NCBI GenBank assembly: GCA_964387685.1
Contig: CAYLXK010000012.1
Coordinates: 1 to 64,000, forward strand
DNA: 64,000 bases
Direction: 5' to 3'
DNA from: Bryobacter sp964387685
GTDB taxonomy: Bacteria; Acidobacteriota; Terriglobia; Bryobacterales; Bryobacteraceae
Of this stretch, positions 59,262-64,000 are shown piece after piece; the stretch's first letter is position 1, and each line of letters opens with the position of its first letter. Position numbers and translations under genes: made by a program. The notes beneath the pieces are model-generated. The model saw nothing but the letters and a program-made list of their open reading frames with translations. It was not told where the DNA came from and searched no databases.

Positions 59262-59774
59262 ATGGGAACGGTCGCCGCCATCAGCCTCGCTGAATATCTC
59301 CGCACCTCCTACGACAACCCCGACCGCGAGTTTGTCGCGGGCGAAATCCGGGAGCGCGCCATGCCCGATCTGTTCCATAGTGAAATCGCTCATCGGCTCT
59401 CCGTGCTTCTCGAAGCAATTAGCCGCGAGCAATTCCCTCTCTATGTCCGCCCGGAACTGCGGATTCAGGTTGACGGGGACAAGGTGCGGATCCCGGACAT
59501 AGCGGTCTTCCTCGCGCGCCCGCAATATGAGAGGCCCGTTCGAGCCGTTCCTTATCTAGTCGTCGAGATCCTCTCCGAAGACGACCGCTTCACCAGCGTC
59601 CAGGAAAAGCTTCGCGAATACGAACAATTCGGCATCCCCCACATCTGGCTCATCGATCCCTATTCCCGCCATCTGAGCGTCCACTCCCTAGGCTCGCTCC
59701 GCCAGGTCCCGTCCCTCGAAATCCCCGGCACCGGACGCCACATTACGTTCGCCGACCTGCTCCCCGAAGACTAG
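59262..59774 (+). CDS. Uma2-family (DUF820) restriction-like endonuclease
   Basis: A 170-residue protein of the Uma2/DUF820 family with a PD-(D/E)XK-type fold. The core is VRPELRIQVDGDKVRIPDIA (Asp of the active site) followed by YLVVEILSEDDR (the E) and the Lys region SVQEKLREYEQFGIPHIW, then LIDPYSRHLSVH. Such proteins are common and often multicopy in Acidobacteria, Cyanobacteria and Chloroflexi; role unknown, nuclease activity inferred. It is convergent with the SWIM gene with a four-base overlap. Confidence 0.88.
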   Translation: MGTVAAISLAEYLRTSYDNPDREFVAGEIRERAMPDLFHSEIAHRLSVLLEAISREQFPLYVRPELRIQVDGDKVRIPDIAVFLARPQYERPVRAVPYLVVEILSEDDRFTSVQEKLREYEQFGIPHIWLIDPYSRHLSVHSLGSLRQVPSLEIPGTGRHITFADLLPED

Positions 59775-60547
59775 TGTTCCTGTTCCTCAACTCCTATCCG
59801 CGCCGCTCGCACGGCGTCATAGACGCCCTTCATCATCGGGTAGAGTTCGAAGTTTCCGCCCCAAAATGGCAGCGGTCCGAGCCGCTTTAAATACTTGCGC
59901 TGCTCGGTTCCTTCGGCGAGCCCAATCCTTAGACTCAATTCCTCCAAGTCCGCCTGCGCTTCCCAAAAACGGCCGGCCGAGGCGGAAAGAGGCTCTCGCG
60001 GACATTCGTCCGCCTCTTCGATTAACCCTTCTTCTTCTCCTTCGACATCGAAACCGCGCAGCCGCCACAACGCCATGGGCTCATGCTGTAACTCCAAGCC
60101 GAAGGCAAACATGGTCGCCAGAATATGCTTGCAAGGACGCATCCAATCTGCACAACTGCACTCGGTGCGCATTTCTTTGTATTTCAGCGGCACCGGTGTC
60201 AGCCCCGCTTCCTCGAGCACAATATCCGCCGCCCTCGTCAAATAGCCCCGCTCCAGTTCCTGCCGATCCATTTCGTTGGCCCTCAGCCAGTCCCGTACCG
60301 GCTTCCATCTGACCGGGGGCACCACGTCCAGCACGATCGTCACCCGGTAGGGCTCCTCCACGCTCCCGGCCACAAGAGCGGTAAGCTTCCCCACTTCGCC
60401 GCGCAGTTGGCTCACGCGTTGCCGCGCGAAATAAGTCAGGCCCTGGGCAATGCGCGTTGGGCCCACGGGGTAAGATTCCGCCTCCAGCTTCCAGAGGTCC
60501 GCGATCGGTATGGAGCCCGGGTTGGCGGCCGCTTCCTTAATCGGCAC
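59771..60547 (-). CDS. SWIM zinc-finger protein
   Basis: A 258-residue protein with a SWIM zinc finger, CXCXnCXH, visible as TECSCADWMRPCKHILAT near residue 130. The N-terminal half (RIAQGLTYFARQRVSQLRGE) fits proteins that pair with SNF2-type ATPases in bacteria. SWIM fingers bind DNA or proteins. Its start lies 11 bases inside the SNF2 gene, so the two are translationally coupled and probably work as one unit. Confidence 0.88.
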   Translation of the reverse strand: MPIKEAAANPGSIPIADLWKLEAESYPVGPTRIAQGLTYFARQRVSQLRGEVGKLTALVAGSVEEPYRVTIVLDVVPPVRWKPVRDWLRANEMDRQELERGYLTRAADIVLEEAGLTPVPLKYKEMRTECSCADWMRPCKHILATMFAFGLELQHEPMALWRLRGFDVEGEEEGLIEEADECPREPLSASAGRFWEAQADLEELSLRIGLAEGTEQRKYLKRLGPLPFWGGNFELYPMMKGVYDAVRAARIGVEEQEH

Positions 60548-63431
60548 GCGCGTCCTCGCTTAATTGGAATAGCTCCCGGAGTTCGTCGTTGGACATCTCC
60601 GTAAGCCAGGTTTCTCCGCCGTCCACAATTTTTTCGGCCAGTTGTTTCTTATGCTCCAGCATCAGGTCGATGCGCTCTTCCACGGTGCCCATGGTGAGGA
60701 ACTTATGCACCTCTACTTTTCTGGTTTGTCCGATGCGGTAGGCCCGATCCGTGGCTTGGTTCTCGACGGCCGGGTTCCACCAGCGGTCGAAGTGGAAAAC
60801 GTGGGTCGCGGCCGTCAAGTTGAGCCCGGTTCCCCCCGCCTTCAAGCTCAGCACGAAGAGGCCCGGCCCGCTCTCTTGTTGGAACTCATCGACCATTCGG
60901 TCCCGCTCTTCGCGCTTGGTGCCGCCATAGAGGTAGAAAACCGGCTCGTTGCGCTTCACGCTCAAGTAACTGGCGAGGATCGTCCCCATTTCGGCGAACT
61001 GGGTAAAGATCAAGGCCTTTTCGCCGTTTTCGCGAATTTCTTCGAGCATCTCTTCCAACCTGGCCAATTTGCCGCTGCGGCCGCCTACGACGCCGTCATC
61101 GGGCAAGACCTGCAAGGGATGATTGCACACCTGCTTTAGCTTGAGCAGGGTGGCCAGAATCGACCCCCGCCTGGCGATTCCGGTCTGCTGCTGGATTTCG
61201 CGGAATTGGGCCCGTACGACATCGTCGTAGAGGCGCGCTTGTTCTTTGGTCAGCTTGCAGAAGACCTTCATTTCAAGTTTTTCAGGCAGGTCGGCGATGA
61301 TATTGCGGTCTGTTTTGAGCCTTCGCAAGACGAAAGGTGCGGTTAGTTTTTTCAAGAGGCGAGAGGCTTGCGGGTCTCCACGTTTTTGGATCGGCACGAA
61401 GAAGCGCCGCTGAAACTCCGCCCCGCTGCCCAGGTGGCCTGGATTCAGAAACTGCATGAGGGAATATAGGTCCCCGACGTGATTTTCCACAGGCGTCCCG
61501 GTGAGCGCAACTTTATAGCCGGCCCGCAAACCGCGGATTGCCTGCGATTGTTTGGCTTCGCTGTTCTTTATGTTTTGGGCTTCGTCCAGGACGACTCCGT
61601 CCCACTCGATCTGTTGCAAGGTTTCCTCGTCGCGATGAGCGAGCGCGTAGCTGGCGACGACCACATCATGTTCGCGCGCTTGTTCCAGAAAGGATTCCTT
61701 TTTGCGCCGCTGGATGCCGTGGTGCACGAGCACGCGCAGGTCTGGGGCGAACTTCTGAGCCTCCCGCTCCCAGTTTCCGATCACCGAGGTCGGGCAAAGC
61801 AGAAGCGCGGGCTCCTGGCGCAGCGTCTTTCTTTCGAGAAACAGCGCGAGGGTCTGAATCGATTTCCCCAAGCCCATGTCGTCCGCCAGGCATGCGCCCA
61901 TGCCAAAACGCGTCAAAAAGCTGAGCCAGGAATAGCCGCGGACCTGGTAGGGGCGCAGAGTTCCTCGCAGGCTTTCGGGGGGAGACATTTGGCGTACTCG
62001 TTCGCCGTCTAACAGCTGATCCAGGAACTGCTTCACCCAGCCTTCCGCCTCGAGCCCGCCTAGCTCGACGCTGGCCTCTACCGGAGATAATCCTAGGGCG
62101 ATCTTAAGGGCTTCCCGCAAGCGCATTTGCCGGTCCCGGTTCCGCGCCAAAAAGTTGGCGGCCGCCTCGATGCCCGCACGGTCTACGATCATCCATTTGC
62201 CCGCCACCTTTTGCAAGGGACTCTTGCGGGCGGCGATCGCAATGATTTCATCCTGCCCGAGCATCGTCTCGTCGACGCTTACGCTCCAATCCAGTTCGAC
62301 GAGAGCATCGAGGCTAAAGCGTGCTTCTGGAGCGACCTCCGCCGCGCGTAGTTTACCGGTGAGGCGGATGGCTTTACGCTCGCGGTCGCTAAACCAGCCC
62401 GGCCCCTGCACAGAAAATCCACCGGCGCGAAGCTCCTCCGCCCAGTGCTCCACGAACTCCACCACCGCCTCGCCACCTAGGGAAAGCCCGCCCGTCCAAT
62501 TCGCCTGGCCCAGACGCGACAGCGGAGCATAGACGCGGGCAGCTTCCTCCGCGCAGCGCCAGGCCAGCGAGGTGTGTTCGGTGGGAAGCTCGGCAAACGA
62601 ATATTCTTCGCCCTCCACCGTACGCCAGGCGATCGACAATCGCCAATCCTGGTCGTCGCTGGCCGGCTCCTGCAGCTGAAGCGCTAAGCGCCCACCGGTG
62701 GCCTCTTCGCCACTTAAACCCGCTTTCCAGTAGGAAAGGTCCTTGGCCAGTCGCGCAAGGACGCTAGCTTCGCCCCCTACGTCGCCAAAGGGGCCATGCA
62801 GGGAACTCAACCAGCGCCCATAGCTGCCCGCCCCTGCGAAGCGATGTTCATGCGGGGCCACTTGCCGCACCCCTGCATTGACCATCTCGCGCAGAGCCTC
62901 CCGCAGAGCTTCCGCGCGTGGGGTTTCCGGCGCTTGCTTGCGGGAGAAGCTCAAGGCTCGGGCCGAGTCGGGCATCGCGCTTTCCAGCGCCCAAAAGTGC
63001 TCGCGATTTTCCCGCAGCAAGAGGGGCTCCCAAACGGCCCGATAGCCGCGTTCCTCTGCCAAGATGCCAGGCAAGTAGCTGCCTTCGGCCAGTAGGCGTT
63101 CGGCTAGCTGGCTGACGGTTAGCCAGAAGCGCAAATCCGCGCCCAAAATTTCCTGCGCATTCCCCGCCCTGCGAAAACGCGCATTCTCAAAAAAGTACCA
63201 CCAGTAGTCCCACGAGCAAGCTAAGACATTCCGCTCCCAGGCGTCCACGCGCTCGCCCTTTTCGTCGGGCATCCAGAGCACCGCGTTGCGCAATTCCTTC
63301 TTGCGCGGCGCCTTCTCCAGGCCCAACGCCTCCAGCGTTTCGGCGATTCCCTTCCCCGCGCCGTGTCCCCAAAAGTACAACTGACTCGCAAGGACCGAAC
63401 AATGCAACCTCAAGCTAGTAGAGTAAATCAT
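60537..63431 (-). CDS. SNF2-family helicase/ATPase
   Basis: A 964-residue SWI2/SNF2 protein. The N-terminal half (about 1-480) is a long alpha-rich region peculiar to bacterial SNF2 proteins paired with SWIM genes. The motor follows: RPYQVRGYSWLSFLTRFGMG, Walker A ADDMGLGKSIQTLALFLE, motif II VVLDEAQNIKN, motif III VALTGTPVENHVGDLYSLMQ, then the second lobe with EKALIFTQFAEMGTILA and DRAYRIGQTRKVEVHKFL (motif VI). It should move along or remodel DNA-protein complexes using ATP. Whether it acts in repair, transcription or defence is open. Confidence 0.93.
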   Translation of the reverse strand: MIYSTSLRLHCSVLASQLYFWGHGAGKGIAETLEALGLEKAPRKKELRNAVLWMPDEKGERVDAWERNVLACSWDYWWYFFENARFRRAGNAQEILGADLRFWLTVSQLAERLLAEGSYLPGILAEERGYRAVWEPLLLRENREHFWALESAMPDSARALSFSRKQAPETPRAEALREALREMVNAGVRQVAPHEHRFAGAGSYGRWLSSLHGPFGDVGGEASVLARLAKDLSYWKAGLSGEEATGGRLALQLQEPASDDQDWRLSIAWRTVEGEEYSFAELPTEHTSLAWRCAEEAARVYAPLSRLGQANWTGGLSLGGEAVVEFVEHWAEELRAGGFSVQGPGWFSDRERKAIRLTGKLRAAEVAPEARFSLDALVELDWSVSVDETMLGQDEIIAIAARKSPLQKVAGKWMIVDRAGIEAAANFLARNRDRQMRLREALKIALGLSPVEASVELGGLEAEGWVKQFLDQLLDGERVRQMSPPESLRGTLRPYQVRGYSWLSFLTRFGMGACLADDMGLGKSIQTLALFLERKTLRQEPALLLCPTSVIGNWEREAQKFAPDLRVLVHHGIQRRKKESFLEQAREHDVVVASYALAHRDEETLQQIEWDGVVLDEAQNIKNSEAKQSQAIRGLRAGYKVALTGTPVENHVGDLYSLMQFLNPGHLGSGAEFQRRFFVPIQKRGDPQASRLLKKLTAPFVLRRLKTDRNIIADLPEKLEMKVFCKLTKEQARLYDDVVRAQFREIQQQTGIARRGSILATLLKLKQVCNHPLQVLPDDGVVGGRSGKLARLEEMLEEIRENGEKALIFTQFAEMGTILASYLSVKRNEPVFYLYGGTKREERDRMVDEFQQESGPGLFVLSLKAGGTGLNLTAATHVFHFDRWWNPAVENQATDRAYRIGQTRKVEVHKFLTMGTVEERIDLMLEHKKQLAEKIVDGGETWLTEMSNDELRELFQLSEDARAD

Positions 63432-63442
63432 TGCCGCCCCCT

Positions 63443-64000
63443 ATGAGTCCCGCTCTTGTCTCTTTGTTCGCGCTGCTGCTGGCCATCGTTCTCAGTTGCA
63501 GCACCCGTCTTAACATTGGCCTGGTTGCGATCCCTCTGGCCTGGCTGACTGGCTTGTACGGCGGGGCCTCCGCTGGCGAGGTAATGGCGGGCTTCCCGTC
63601 CACTCTGTTTCTGACTCTTACGGGAGTAACGCTTCTCTTTACCCAGGCCGAGAGCAACGGCACCCTCACGCTCGTGGCGCAAGGCATCCTGCGATTTGCA
63701 CGAGGTAGCCCCGGCTGGGTAGCGATTCTTTTCTTCGCAATGCCCGCCGCCCTATCTTCCTCCGGCGCGGGCGCTATCGCCGCCACCGCGCTTACGATTC
63801 CGATCGCCATGGGCATCGCCCATCGCGCCGACATTTCTCCGTTCCTTATGGCTGTGCTGGTCGGCCTGGGCGCGAACGCGGGCAACTTGGTTCCCTTTAG
63901 CCCGGTGGGAGTTGTCACCGCCGGCATACTGGCCCGCAGCGGTCTGGGGGGCCAGGAGTGGACGATCTACCGCAATATCCTATTTGCCCACTGCGCGGTC
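63443..64000 (+). CDS. MatC-like dicarboxylate/SLC13-type transporter (3' partial)
   Basis: An open frame runs from ATG 63443 to the right edge without a stop (186 codons visible). The translated part is hydrophobic with at least five TM helices and matches the MatC N-terminal domain by eye: LNIGLVAIPLAWLTGLYGG, VMAGFPSTLFLTLTGVTLLF, AIAATALTIPIAMGIAHRA and VGLGANAGNLVPFSPVGVV. MatC-type carriers move malonate or other dicarboxylates. The start is 11 bases from the divergent SNF2 start, so promoters must lie inside coding sequence. Confidence 0.75.
   Translation, partial: MSPALVSLFALLLAIVLSCSTRLNIGLVAIPLAWLTGLYGGASAGEVMAGFPSTLFLTLTGVTLLFTQAESNGTLTLVAQGILRFARGSPGWVAILFFAMPAALSSSGAGAIAATALTIPIAMGIAHRADISPFLMAVLVGLGANAGNLVPFSPVGVVTAGILARSGLGGQEWTIYRNILFAHCAV

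Overview
The window looks like a piece of an Acidobacteriota chromosome, most likely near Bryobacterales/Solibacter. The evidence is a set of families typical of that group: a duplicated orphan ABC permease (ADOP), a VWFA-related acidobacterial secreted protein, a repeat protein ending in the Solibacter-type TIGR03437 domain, an Oar-like TonB-dependent receptor with an N-terminal carboxypeptidase-regulatory domain, DUF2934 and DUF1080 proteins, and a PEP-CTERM protein. The cell is Gram-negative (BamA, OmpH/Skp, TonB receptor, RND pump). I see no rRNA, tRNA, CRISPR array, insertion sequence or complete prophage. Coding density is very high: no gap between genes exceeds about 230 bases, so no long empty stretch needs describing.

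0-9.8 kb: a HepT/MntA-type pair cut by the left edge; a phage-terminase-like ATPase and nuclease encoded as two adjacent ORFs without other phage genes; a 2Fe-2S ferredoxin and an amidohydrolase. After a strong hairpin terminator come convergent minus-strand genes: a 1122-residue repeat lipoprotein, acpS, an amidase, and an uncharacterised membrane protein built from two tandem copies of one unit.

9.9-20.5 kb: an uncharacterised membrane protein and a divergent NhaR-like LysR regulator, then a chain of ten plus-strand genes with mostly overlapping or nearly touching ends (secreted proteins, DUF2934, moeA, moaC, a VWFA protein, a GerW/YtfJ-like protein, an SRPBCC protein, a secreted 5'-nucleotidase and an aminotransferase).

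20.4-29.7 kb: housekeeping and exported genes: an exported methyltransferase, a DUF4352 lipoprotein, rsmD, recG, an exported Gfo/Idh/MocA oxidoreductase, gatA-gatC with a DciA-like gene, a PEP-CTERM trypsin-like protease, maf and an EVE-domain protein.

29.8-38.7 kb: a minimal polysaccharide export set (Wza-like, Wzz/GumC-like, BY-kinase-like), a beta-ketoacyl synthase, a small membrane protein, then bamA and ompH/skp. Two intrinsic terminators here lie inside the 3' ends of opposing genes.

38.7-47.3 kb: aldose epimerase, several unknown proteins, glycerate kinase, shikimate kinase, an SDR, a LON-domain protein, a HAD phosphatase, a DUF1080 protein and an orphan peptide resembling flagellar rod/hook C-termini.

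47.4-64 kb: a TetR regulator with a palindromic operator, an RND pump (adaptor and permease) and an ADOP permease; a His/Lys/Asp-rich exported peptide divergent from a TonB-dependent receptor; a Uma2 nuclease; a SWIM zinc-finger/SNF2 helicase pair; and the start of a MatC-like transporter cut by the right edge.

Base composition changes along the window: the plus strand is strongly G-rich on the left whatever the gene direction and becomes C-rich to the right of about 35 kb. This looks like a replication-linked skew inversion.
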